Source: Massilia sp. 9I
Lineage (GTDB): Bacteria; Pseudomonadota; Gammaproteobacteria; Burkholderiales; Burkholderiaceae_D
Direction of reading: 5' to 3'
NCBI RefSeq assembly: GCF_902506415.1
Contig: NZ_LR733275.1
Coordinates: 4,564,176-4,628,175, forward strand
Length of the DNA: 64,000 bases
The notes under the pieces: generated by a model
Databases searched by the model: none
What the model was told of the DNA's origin: nothing
What the model saw: the letters and a program-made list of their open reading frames with translations, nothing else
Part shown: one piece after another, positions 46,101-53,514 of the stretch
Layout of the letters: the number at the start of each line of letters is the position of its first letter
Position numbering within the stretch: position 1 is the stretch's first letter
Translations under genes and position numbers: made by a program

Positions 46101-46476
46101 TGACAACTGCGGTGGTGGGCTGAATCCACAAATATTTAACGAGAACAATTGGCATAGCGTCCTCTACGAGGGAATTGTGCCCGCCGATGGGGTGCTCTCC
46201 CTTACAGAAGACCAGAAGCGAAAGATTTTCGAGGAAGTAAAGATACAGCCGGGCCGCATCTGGCTAATTTCCGGCCTCACAGCTATGGCGTTGAAAACAG
46301 CAAGTTGGACGACTACTGCCGCGCAATCAAATCCCCGGCGGGTACTCGATGCGCTCAACTTCGCGCATTATGGCCGTGAGTTGGACGAGGTTTTGACAAA
46401 CTACATCGGATTGGCGGCAACTGAAAACGATCCCGCTGTCACGACGAATACGCTGAAGCGTAAGGTGGATCTATGA
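43192..46476 (+). CDS. vgrG: Type VI secretion spike protein VgrG with C-terminal extension
   Basis: A 1094-residue VgrG, the trimeric tip of the T6SS tube. A gp27-like base covers about residues 20-340 and a gp5-like OB fold follows (ELYCDSSGRIRIRFHWQDN). Then comes the Burkholderiales T6SS_Vgr/DUF2345 region: QLLFDDTDGQGHVQSKSTHV, LNLGHLMHLADNYRGSCRG and GVELRSDANGAVRAGAGMQI. Residues from about 924 (LPQMPRSVIEPLKFDLRLQD onward) form an extension of about 170 residues that may carry or recruit the effector. The ATG at 43192 has GAGGAA rather far upstream. The PLD gene follows after 41 bases. Confidence 0.93.
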   Translation: MSMTLTDQIFTALAEFSSASRLYDLKIGDGEEGGLLVEAFFAQDGVQEVGTRDVIALSTDAYLELDSLLGQPATLEICLADGVRERFGGEICEAAMLGSDGGLARYRIRMSSWLWRLEQVRNCRVWQDKSVIEIVDAVFEAYQPLARWRWSEDTGSFLDEVSPRSYCCQYRESDLDFVSRLLAEEGLCWRIEQIEDGPGVVLFADSSQLSAVPEDTSSEAHGGIRFHGARSVEESDSIQALSAQRRLHASLTTVLSYDYKAKQAVAASSPSHYTCGSKLPVLESYDVPGQYAYADWQQAQHYADLRMQEQEARGQMWNGRSTVRTLRAGTRMQVLGAPLQQLSETASFTVLRVLSIGVNNMPPTAQHALAELFGPIPELLQDLTRTDMPDDFELAIAQARETGYANCFSAVASQLIWRPSLESISGRSYPKPVAFGAQSAIVVGADGNDQPSGADELYCDSSGRIRIRFHWQDNGNMTSWVRVAQRSAGGGLGQQFLPRIGQEVLVQFLENDIDRPIVVGALYNGRGEGGVVATPGGRPDGEAGFFCFESARDHAASGQGNLSAGHSPVWHGASADSAGHRNPAAHSGIRSKEFGGYGYSQLLFDDTDGQGHVQSKSTHVGSELNLGHLMHLADNYRGSCRGLGVELRSDANGAVRAGAGMQITSYKISHNATERDVVGEGAAGIAMLITSEKLAASFSTATVTHQTVGLATHLGVSAADESALDDKSAPLKAVLKVASGMVSTDSLAQARSDVGAKNTSSSKTKVPHTTDPIVAIAAQAGFDAVAGQSVQLACSETALLACGQDMQYVSGGQMRMHMGQVTGALGGAVKVGENSLGLQLITAKDAVNIQAQADELKVKARDDIKVISANAHVDWASPQSICLSTARGANLTITGGNIVVQCPGQLVINASKKHFNSPQSLSYPLPQMPRSVIEPLKFDLRLQDIPGRYGVVPAGEEWKVVMMHSGAGLSDNCGGGLNPQIFNENNWHSVLYEGIVPADGVLSLTEDQKRKIFEEVKIQPGRIWLISGLTAMALKTASWTTTAAQSNPRRVLDALNFAHYGRELDEVLTNYIGLAATENDPAVTTNTLKRKVDL

Positions 46477-46517
46477 AAATTGTTGCGGCTAGTGAAAAAT
46501 CGAAGAGCAAATAACAC

Positions 46518-48815
46518 ATGCCTATTGATAAATACACCGCTCAGCTTACTGTTAATACGATCACCTCGGTGACTAGACAGTATTTCGACACAGAGCAGCC
46601 ATTTGCGTTCCCTCGGATTGGCAACGAGTGCCGTGCGTATTTGAATGGTCGCGACTATATGGCTGCGGTTGCCAAGGCAATTCGGGAGGCAAAAAGCTTC
46701 GTGTTGATCGCGGACTGGCAATGCGACATCGATGTTGAATTGGACCACCGGGGCGAACCGGGACATCCCGGACGTTTGTCCGAACTCGTCTATCAAGCAA
46801 CACAGCGCGGTGTGCACGTGAAATTCATGCTGTATGACTCTGTCATGGTGGCGTCTACGAACGACGACGTTTCGCAAGACCTCCTAAACGCGATTCCAAA
46901 AGGAAATGGCAAAGGCTCGATTGAAGTACTGTTGGCAAATCCAAACACAGGGCGGCCTTACGTCCGTAAGCTTGACAACCTAAATGTTTTTTTCTCGCAT
47001 CATCAAAAGTTTGTTGTTGTCGATGGCATGGTTGCTTTCTTGGGCGGGTTGGACATTGCATATGGCCGCTGGGATACAAACGCGTTTAACGTGGTAATTG
47101 ACCCCACTAAACGCGTTATCAACGATGCATACAATATGCAGATTGAGCCAGCCCGGTTAATGACGAGCGTTGAGGAAGTTTTAACAAAACCGGAAGGTTT
47201 TCCAAATTCGCCTAAGGGATGTCCGCCATTTCATCCTCCATATAAAGGCAAGGTTTTTGACGAACGTTTTCAGCCGCGCCAACCTTGGCAAGACGTCGCT
47301 CTGCATATTAAAGGTCCAGCGGTATACGATGTTTTCGTTAATTTTGTTTTACGTTGGAACAGTTTCGCTGGTTCCGGAACCAATGGCTTCGACAACCCGA
47401 TGGCGTCGACATGGTTTGAGCGAGCTAGGGGACAAGATTACTTGGTTGATCCCTTAGCATCTGGCGATGGGAGCGCCACCGTGCAAATCTCCCGTTCAGC
47501 CTCGTCTGCGCAGCTGTTGGACGAACTCAGGCTGTGGGGCGATCGTTACAAATATATTCACGACGACTGGAAGCAGCCAAGTGTGGAACGTCGAAAAAAG
47601 GTTCAAAAAGCGAGAGAGGCATGGGCGAGTACACACCAGACAAGCATTAAAGACGCAATGATAAATTGCATCGCGTCTGCGCAGGCGATGATCTATATTG
47701 AGAATCAATTTTTTATCTCTGAGTGTGGCAGTGATGCCTACGGTACAAAATCGCCAGCAAATAACGAAATTTTATCCGCTCTTGCAAATGCGATTGCACG
47801 AGCCGTATATGCTGGAAAGCCATTCCATGTGTACATTGTGCTGCCGGTACAGCCTGAAGGGAAATTGGAGGAGGATGCTGCGAAATCACAAGCGTGGTGG
47901 GCTCTGCAGGGAATAAAACGAGGTAGCAATAGCTTAATTAGCCGCATTAACGCGGCAATTTTCAACAAACATATGAAGGCTTGGGGCGTTATGAGGGAAC
48001 CGGAAACAAATTCCGGCATATTCGACATCTTGCAAAGACATGGGATGGCCGAGGAATGGCGCAATTATCTGACCGTCTTAAATCTGCGTAATTTTGGCCG
48101 CACGTCGACGAACGTCATAACGGAAATGATATACGTGCACAGCAAACTCTTAATTGTCGACGATGCGGTTGCGATCATTGGAAGTGCGAACATCAACGAT
48201 CGTAGCCTGAACGGCGACGGCGATACCGAACTTGCAGCCATCGTGGTGGATACGGCAAACGCGAGCATGACCGACATGGGGCAGGGCGTCAAAGTCACAA
48301 CCCGCAATTTTGCGCGAGAGTTACGCATAAATTTGTGGAAAAAACACTTAGGCATGTTAGTTGATGAGACCACGACCGGTGTGCAGAAGGAATCGGATGT
48401 GCCGAGCGGCATAGATATTGAGAAGCCACTTTCGAGGGAAAGTGTTAACGGAATGCTGGCGTTGGCTCGCAAGAATGCGCTTACATACCAGAAAATATTT
48501 CCACAAGTGCCGTCAAATAGTCACCGGACCTTGACAGCGGGACTCAGTCTGGCTTATCCGGTCCTCAATGCCAAGAAGGGTAAATACGATCTTTCCAAAC
48601 CAGCATTGCTTGCGCCCGCATTTATGAACGGTAACAAGCCGAAAATTGAGGAGGCATACAAGGAGCTGCGCGCAAACATACACGGGTTCTTTGTGGAAAT
48701 GCCGCTAGACTGGGGCTCCCAGGAGGGAGCGACGCCCAACCCACCAGTCGGTCGTCCAAAGATGATCGCAGCTACGCATAATAGTGCAACTTGGCCTACG
48801 GAGGCGCGCGCGTGA
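46518..48815 (+). CDS. Phospholipase D family T6SS effector (Tle5-like)
   Basis: A 765-residue PLD with two HKD motifs. The first is HHQKFVVVDG (H162, K164, D169) with FLGGLDIAYGRWD after it; the second is HSKLLIVDDAVAIIGSANIN (H541, K543, D548). Layout and length fit the Tle5 effectors, close in size to P. aeruginosa PldB. Such proteins cleave phospholipid head groups in rival cells. No signal peptide is seen, consistent with T6SS delivery. Codon use is markedly more AT-rich than in neighbours (AAT, AAA, TTT, ATA frequent). Less likely: a general cardiolipin synthase-like PLD. Confidence 0.87.
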   Translation: MPIDKYTAQLTVNTITSVTRQYFDTEQPFAFPRIGNECRAYLNGRDYMAAVAKAIREAKSFVLIADWQCDIDVELDHRGEPGHPGRLSELVYQATQRGVHVKFMLYDSVMVASTNDDVSQDLLNAIPKGNGKGSIEVLLANPNTGRPYVRKLDNLNVFFSHHQKFVVVDGMVAFLGGLDIAYGRWDTNAFNVVIDPTKRVINDAYNMQIEPARLMTSVEEVLTKPEGFPNSPKGCPPFHPPYKGKVFDERFQPRQPWQDVALHIKGPAVYDVFVNFVLRWNSFAGSGTNGFDNPMASTWFERARGQDYLVDPLASGDGSATVQISRSASSAQLLDELRLWGDRYKYIHDDWKQPSVERRKKVQKAREAWASTHQTSIKDAMINCIASAQAMIYIENQFFISECGSDAYGTKSPANNEILSALANAIARAVYAGKPFHVYIVLPVQPEGKLEEDAAKSQAWWALQGIKRGSNSLISRINAAIFNKHMKAWGVMREPETNSGIFDILQRHGMAEEWRNYLTVLNLRNFGRTSTNVITEMIYVHSKLLIVDDAVAIIGSANINDRSLNGDGDTELAAIVVDTANASMTDMGQGVKVTTRNFARELRINLWKKHLGMLVDETTTGVQKESDVPSGIDIEKPLSRESVNGMLALARKNALTYQKIFPQVPSNSHRTLTAGLSLAYPVLNAKKGKYDLSKPALLAPAFMNGNKPKIEEAYKELRANIHGFFVEMPLDWGSQEGATPNPPVGRPKMIAATHNSATWPTEARA

Positions 48816-49132
48816 ATATGAATTCCATCGGGGCGCTAACTAGTAAGCTAGATATATTTTATGTTTATGGGTTCACAGCTTTCTTGACACTGCTCGTGAT
48901 TCTGCACAAGTTGCGATTAGTTGTCCTGCCTCGGCCCTTGATTCTGTTTAGTTGGTATGGGGTTGTCGGACTTGCGGCGTCCTGGTTGGCTTTCCATTCT
49001 TTGTATTTTTTCAGCCATCACGAAGGCGCTAGTCGCCTTGTTACCTACGCACTCATCTTTTCTTTTATACCAGTTTATATATGCGCACTGGTCCTGCTGT
49101 TCATTTATCCAAAGAAAACGACGCCTCCGTAG
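48812..49132 (+). CDS. Small membrane protein, candidate immunity to the PLD effector
   Basis: A 106-residue protein with three hydrophobic helices (about 17-35, 40-60, 75-98). The GTG start overlaps the PLD stop codon as GTGA, with GGAGG six to seven bases upstream, so it is translationally coupled to the effector. That position is typical of a cognate immunity gene. Known Tle5 immunity proteins are mostly periplasmic or lipoprotein, so an integral membrane type would be unusual. The sequence itself gives no family match I recognise. AT-rich like the PLD gene. Confidence 0.72.
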   Translation: MNMNSIGALTSKLDIFYVYGFTAFLTLLVILHKLRLVVLPRPLILFSWYGVVGLAASWLAFHSLYFFSHHEGASRLVTYALIFSFIPVYICALVLLFIYPKKTTPP

Positions 49133-49221
49133 GAGAGCGTTTCTTTTTTCGTGCTATTAGTTCGAGAAAGATTCACGACTTACGAGCGATGTTATTTCGG
49201 ACCGCTCGTTGGAATAGGACA

Positions 49222-49261
49222 TGCAAAACAAAAAAGGCGTCACGATCACTCGTAACGCCTT
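49222..49261 (-). terminator. Terminator of tRNA-Lys copy 2
   Basis: In the minus-strand transcript, AAGGCGT (revcomp of 49255-49261) pairs with ACGCCTT (revcomp of 49234-49240), followed by TTTTTGTTTT. Near copy of the hairpin after tRNA-Lys copy 1. Confidence 0.83.
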
Positions 49262-49279
49262 GTTTGCTACAACTAATTC

Positions 49280-49355
49280 TGGTAGGCCGTGCTGGGCTCG
49301 AACCAGCGACCAACGGATTAAAAGTCCGCTGCTCTACCAACTGAGCTAACGACCC
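49280..49355 (-). tRNA. tRNA-Lys (anticodon TTT), copy 2
   Basis: A 76-base cloverleaf identical to 40606-40681, with encoded CCA. A perfect TATAAT box (revcomp of 49368-49373) lies upstream; no good -35 is visible. Confidence 0.97.
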
Positions 49356-49418
49356 GAAAGAGGCAGCATTATAGCCGGGCGTTCGGGTTTGCGCTAGTGC
49401 TAACTGTGCAGCAGCATC

Positions 49419-51227
49419 TCAGACCAGCGCCGCCGTCACTTTCAGCACCTCGTCTGCCGTAGTTACACCTTCCACAACCTTCATCGCGCCCGCAATGCGC
49501 AGCGGCTTCATGCCGTCAGCCACGCTCTGCTGGCGCAGCTTCTGGATGTCGGCGGATTCGCGCACGGCGTGCGCAAACCCTTCGCTCACCGTCAGCAATT
49601 CATAAATGCCGGTACGGCCGCGATATCCGGTCTGGCGGCACTCGGGGCAGCCGATCGGACGATACACGGTGGTCGGCTTCGGGATACTCCAAGCTCCCCC
49701 AATGCTTTGCCACACCTCGTCGCTCAATTCGCCGCCACTCGCCTTGCAGTCAGGGCAAAGCGTGCGCACAAGGCGCTGGGCCATCACCCCGATGAGCGTC
49801 GCTTCCAGCAGATAATCCGGCACGCCCAGCTCCAGCAAACGCACGACGGCGGCTGGCGCATCATTCGTGTGCAGCGTCGAGAACACCAGGTGACCCGTCA
49901 GCGCCGCCTGGATCGCCATCTCGGCCGTCTGCAGGTCGCGGATCTCGCCCACCATGATGATGTCCGGGTCCTGACGCATCAGCGCGCGCACGCCATCTGC
50001 AAACGACAGGTCGATCCCCGGCTGCACCTGCATCTGGTTGAATGAGGCCTCGACCATTTCGATCGGATCTTCCACGGTGCACACGTTCACTTCGCTGGTC
50101 GCCAGCGTCTTGAGCGTCGTGTATAGCGTCGTCGTCTTGCCGGAACCGGTCGGCCCGGTAACCAGGATGATTCCGTGCGGCCGATTGGTCAGCGCATCCC
50201 AGCGCGCCGCATCGTCCGGCGGGAAGCCCAGTTCCGGCAGTGTCTTCACGACCACTTCGGGATCGAAGATACGCATCACCAGCTTTTCGCCGAATGCTGT
50301 CGGCAAGGTCGACAGACGCAGTTCGACTTCCTGGCCGCCAGCGGTACGCGTCTTGATACGCCCATCCTGCGGGCGCCGCTTTTCGATCACGTCCATCCGG
50401 CCCAGCAGCTTGATGCGTGCGGTCATGGCGATCATCACCACCGCCGGCACCTGATACACCTGGTGCAGCACGCCGTCGATGCGGAAGCGGATCACAGCGA
50501 ATTCGCGTTTCGGCTCCAGGTGGATATCAGAGGCGCGCTGCTCGAACGCGTAGCTCCACAGCCAATCGACGATATTCACGATGTGCTGGTCGTTCGCATC
50601 GAACTGCTTGTTCGACTTGCCCAGTTCGACCAGCTGCTCGAAGTTGTTCCGCATCGCCAGGTCTTGCCCGGTATTGCGGTTGGCGTCGCGGATCGATTTG
50701 GCGAGGCTGAAGAATTGCGAGATGTACTGGGCGATGTCGAGCGGATTGGCCAGCACCAGTTCGATCTTGCGGCGCGAGACCTTGGCGATTTCCGCTTCCC
50801 ATTCCACGTTGGCCGGATCGGCGGTCGCCACCACCAGCGTGGAGCCGGTCATTTCCACCGGCAGGATATTGAAACGCGCCGCATAGCTGGCCGACATCAC
50901 GTCCGCCACCTTGGTGAAATCGATTTTCAGCGGGTCGATGCGGATGAAGGGCAGGCCGACCTTGGTCGCGCACCATTCGGTCAGCACGTCGAGCGTCAAC
51001 AAACGATGCGGTGGCAGCGCCGAGACCAGTTTGCATTGGGCGACCGCAGTGAGCGGGTGCATTGACCCCGCCGCATTCTTCAGGATGCCCTGAGCCTGCG
51101 TGAAGTGTGCCTTGACGTGTTCCTTGGTGACGATGCCGTCGGCCAGCAGCCACGAGAAGATCGATTGCAGGTCGAGCGTGCGCAGGCGCGGCGCCTTGGC
51201 GGTAGTGGGGACGGCTTGCGTGTTCAC
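49419..51227 (-). CDS. GspE/PilB-family secretion ATPase
   Basis: A 602-residue ATPase of type II secretion or type IV pilus kind. The N-terminal GspE/MshE-like domain covers about residues 60-170. The ATPase core has ASDIHLEPKR, Walker A GPTGSGKTTTLY, the Asp box VCTVEDPIE, Walker B DPDIIMVGEIRD and the His box LVFSTLHTNDA. A zinc-binding CPDC...CPEC pair is present. No other gsp or pil genes are adjacent; a spermidine-synthase-like gene lies 21 bases upstream. Either T2SS or T4P is possible. Confidence 0.88.
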   Translation of the reverse strand: MNTQAVPTTAKAPRLRTLDLQSIFSWLLADGIVTKEHVKAHFTQAQGILKNAAGSMHPLTAVAQCKLVSALPPHRLLTLDVLTEWCATKVGLPFIRIDPLKIDFTKVADVMSASYAARFNILPVEMTGSTLVVATADPANVEWEAEIAKVSRRKIELVLANPLDIAQYISQFFSLAKSIRDANRNTGQDLAMRNNFEQLVELGKSNKQFDANDQHIVNIVDWLWSYAFEQRASDIHLEPKREFAVIRFRIDGVLHQVYQVPAVVMIAMTARIKLLGRMDVIEKRRPQDGRIKTRTAGGQEVELRLSTLPTAFGEKLVMRIFDPEVVVKTLPELGFPPDDAARWDALTNRPHGIILVTGPTGSGKTTTLYTTLKTLATSEVNVCTVEDPIEMVEASFNQMQVQPGIDLSFADGVRALMRQDPDIIMVGEIRDLQTAEMAIQAALTGHLVFSTLHTNDAPAAVVRLLELGVPDYLLEATLIGVMAQRLVRTLCPDCKASGGELSDEVWQSIGGAWSIPKPTTVYRPIGCPECRQTGYRGRTGIYELLTVSEGFAHAVRESADIQKLRQQSVADGMKPLRIAGAMKVVEGVTTADEVLKVTAALV

Positions 51228-51248
51228 GTTCGGCTCCCGGTAATTAGT

Positions 51249-52031
51249 CTAGTTGGCGGCGAGGATGCCCTTGACCCAGGACTTGGCCGGCAGCTTGGTG
51301 CTCGCCACGATCTGGGCGGCGCGGGCCGCCAGCGCTTCCTTGTCCAGTTGCGGACGGTCGCGGAAGCACAGCGCCACCACATTGCCTTCGTGGACTTCCG
51401 GCAGGCAGATCACATGCGCGAAGGCGAACTTCATCGCCTTCAGGTTTTTGGCAAAGCTCGGATGGTCGCCGAACAGGTTGACGGTCATGATGCCGCCCTC
51501 GGCCAGGCATGCGTTGCAGGCCTGGTAGAACTCCGGCGTATCCAGCACCGGCCCGCGCGCGGTGGCGTCGTACAGGTCGCATTGCAGCACGTCGAAGGCG
51601 CCGTGATTGCCCGGATCGTTCACGAAATCCAGCGCATCCATCTCCAGCACGTTCAGGCGCTCGTCTTCGGGTGGCAGTTTAAACATAGAGGCGCAGATGG
51701 CGATCACCGATTCGTTCAGTTCGACGGCGGTGACGCTCGCCTCAGGAAACTGGCGGTAGCAGAACTTGGTGAGCGTCGCGGCGCCCAGCCCCAGCTGGGC
51801 GATGGCGCGCGGGGCGTCGATGAACAGCATCCAGGCCATCATCTGCTGCGCATATTCCAGCTCCGGCCAGTCCGGCTTGCGGATGCGCATCGCGCCCTGC
51901 ACCCACTCGGTGCCGAAGTGGAGATAGCGGACGCCGTCCTGTTCGGACAGGGTAACGGGGGCGAACTTGGGCTTGCGTGCGGGGCGGCGCGAGGATTCGG
52001 CCTGTTCGATGGATTTGCGTTTGATGAGCAT
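51249..52031 (-). CDS. Spermidine-synthase-like methyltransferase-fold protein
   Basis: A 260-residue protein of the SpeE-like fold. AIAQLGLGAATLTKFCYRQF forms the nucleotide-binding loop, followed by VTAVELNESVIAIC, LNVLEMDALDFVND and DVLQCDLYDAT. Classical polyamine-site residues are not clearly kept, and the protein is shorter than SpeE, so it may not be a true spermidine synthase. I chose the ATG at 52031. It lies 21 bases before the GspE-type gene, suggesting an operon. Confidence 0.8.
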   Translation of the reverse strand: MLIKRKSIEQAESSRRPARKPKFAPVTLSEQDGVRYLHFGTEWVQGAMRIRKPDWPELEYAQQMMAWMLFIDAPRAIAQLGLGAATLTKFCYRQFPEASVTAVELNESVIAICASMFKLPPEDERLNVLEMDALDFVNDPGNHGAFDVLQCDLYDATARGPVLDTPEFYQACNACLAEGGIMTVNLFGDHPSFAKNLKAMKFAFAHVICLPEVHEGNVVALCFRDRPQLDKEALAARAAQIVASTKLPAKSWVKGILAAN

Positions 52032-52133
52032 AGGGCAACCTGATTGAATCGCCCTATTATCGGGGGAGGGGTTCCCGCAGCGCAAGCACGCCTTCAACCG
52101 GCGCTGCGGGAAGCCGGCGTGGCCGGCTGAGGA

Positions 52134-52658
52134 TCAGTAGCGATCAGGAGCGTAGGCGTCAACCGGCTGCACCGAGACGCGCAGGCGCACGCGGTTGCCC
52201 GGATCGCGGTTCATCAGCGTGTTGTAGGTCTGGCCGCGGTATTCGTAGGTGACGTCGTAGCCGTTGGTGCGCGACTCGTAGGCGTCGACGTTGCGGCACT
52301 GGCGCACCGCCTGTTCCTGCACGCCCTGTGGACGGTTGGCGTTTTCGGCACGGTCGCCGACCATCGCGCCGGCGATGGCGCCGGCCGCCGTCGCGGCCAC
52401 GCGGCCGTTACCGCTGCCGATCTGGTTGCCGAGCAGGCCGCCCACGACGCCGCCGACGATGCCGCCGCCGACGCCACGCTGCTGCTGCGCCGGCACCTGC
52501 ACGTAGTCGGTGCGGCATTCCTGGCGCGGGGTGCGGATCTGTTCCACGCGTGGCTGCACGCGCACCACGCGGCCGAAGTCTTCGAAATCCTGGGCCTGTG
52601 CCAGCGGCAGGGCGGCCAGGCCCAGCGCGGCAATGATCAGTTTGGCTTGAGTGTTCAT
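52134..52658 (-). CDS. Glycine-zipper 2TM domain envelope protein
   Basis: A 174-residue exported protein. The signal peptide ends LAQAQD (about residue 22). The centre has a glycine-zipper 2TM segment (RGVGGGIVGGVVGGLLGNQI, ATAAGAIAGAMVGDRAEN), followed by a conserved Cys/Tyr region (VRQCRNVDAYESRTNGYDVTYEYRGQTYNTLM). It resembles the SlyB/Rick_17kDa group of outer-membrane-associated proteins but lacks a lipobox. AGGTAGACC precedes the ATG. Confidence 0.85.
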   Translation of the reverse strand: MNTQAKLIIAALGLAALPLAQAQDFEDFGRVVRVQPRVEQIRTPRQECRTDYVQVPAQQQRGVGGGIVGGVVGGLLGNQIGSGNGRVAATAAGAIAGAMVGDRAENANRPQGVQEQAVRQCRNVDAYESRTNGYDVTYEYRGQTYNTLMNRDPGNRVRLRVSVQPVDAYAPDRY

Positions 52659-52923
52659 GGTCTACCTCGTAGTGGTGTATTCGACGGGTCTGGTGGGGTG
52701 GGAACCGACCGGACTTCCATGGCTCCTATGGTAATCCGATCCGGCCGGGTCGACGAATCCCCGTGGCAACAAAATGTAACAGCAACGCAAGCCTTCGAGC
52801 CCTGCCGCCAGAATGGCAGAGCTGTTGGTGAGGCGTTAAGTTGTGCATATATGAACATACCAATTTTTACAAATGGGATTCCCGGGATCACATTTGGGTT
52901 GCTTCCCATACCACAAAACGTTA

Positions 52924-52947
52924 CCCTTACACACTAAGGGTTTTTTT
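52924..52947 (+). terminator. Terminator in the 52.7-53.1 kb intergenic region
   Basis: Arms CCCTT (52924-52928) and AAGGG (52936-52940), then seven T's. It lies between the divergent glycine-zipper and barstar genes and follows no annotated gene, so it may end a small RNA or attenuate the barstar transcript. The rest of 52659-53058 holds no gene; a TTGGTG/TATATG promoter-like pair lies at 52825-52853. Confidence 0.6.
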
Positions 52948-53058
52948 ATTGGCGCGTGGAAACAATAGCGGGAGAGAAGAATGTGGCGGATACCGACCGT
53001 CGCGACGCGTGGTGCTGAGGGCGCCACATCACACCGACCTGGTCATCTTGAGGAAAAA

Positions 53059-53466
53059 ATGAGTCTGTTGATGAGAGTGCCGCCCAATCTTGTGCAGTCG
53101 ATCCGCGCGTTCCGCGTCGCCGAGCTGCAGCAGGAGGCTGCGCGCCTAGGTCAGCACTTCCTGTATGCGCATTGTGCCAATACCTTGACCAAGCAGCAGG
53201 TGTGCGCCCGCATCGGCGAGAACTTTTATTTCCCCAAACCCTGCAGCAAAAACTTCGACGCCCTGCGCAAGTGCCTGACCGAGACCCTCAGCGAAGCAGG
53301 GCCCCAGCCCGGCTTCCTCGTCGTCCTTGAACAATTGCCGAGCGCGCAAAAATTCGACAAGGAAGCACGCGAAAACCTGCTCGACGTGTTCCGCGACGCG
53401 GCTGAGTTCTGGGCCGAAAAGAAAGTCCCGTTCCGCGTATTCTACTCCTTCGCGATCCCTGCCTGA
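53059..53466 (+). CDS. Barstar-family protein
   Basis: A 135-residue barstar-fold protein. The barstar core is clear: FLYAHCANTLTKQQVCARIGENFYFPKPCSKNFDALRKCLTETL. Barstar inhibits barnase-type ribonucleases, but no RNase gene is adjacent on either side. Many proteobacterial barstar-like proteins are stand-alone. GAGG precedes the ATG at 53059; an in-frame upstream extension is less likely. It lies 48 bases before purN. Confidence 0.85.
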   Translation: MSLLMRVPPNLVQSIRAFRVAELQQEAARLGQHFLYAHCANTLTKQQVCARIGENFYFPKPCSKNFDALRKCLTETLSEAGPQPGFLVVLEQLPSAQKFDKEARENLLDVFRDAAEFWAEKKVPFRVFYSFAIPA

Positions 53467-53514
53467 GCCCTGCCCACGGCGGTTGCCCGCCGGCGATACG
53501 GTACAATGTGGGGT

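Noticed and set aside
46518..48815. PLD as a housekeeping cardiolipin synthase
   Set aside because: No N-terminal membrane helices, far longer than Cls, and located between vgrG and a coupled small gene. Kept as a weaker alternative only.
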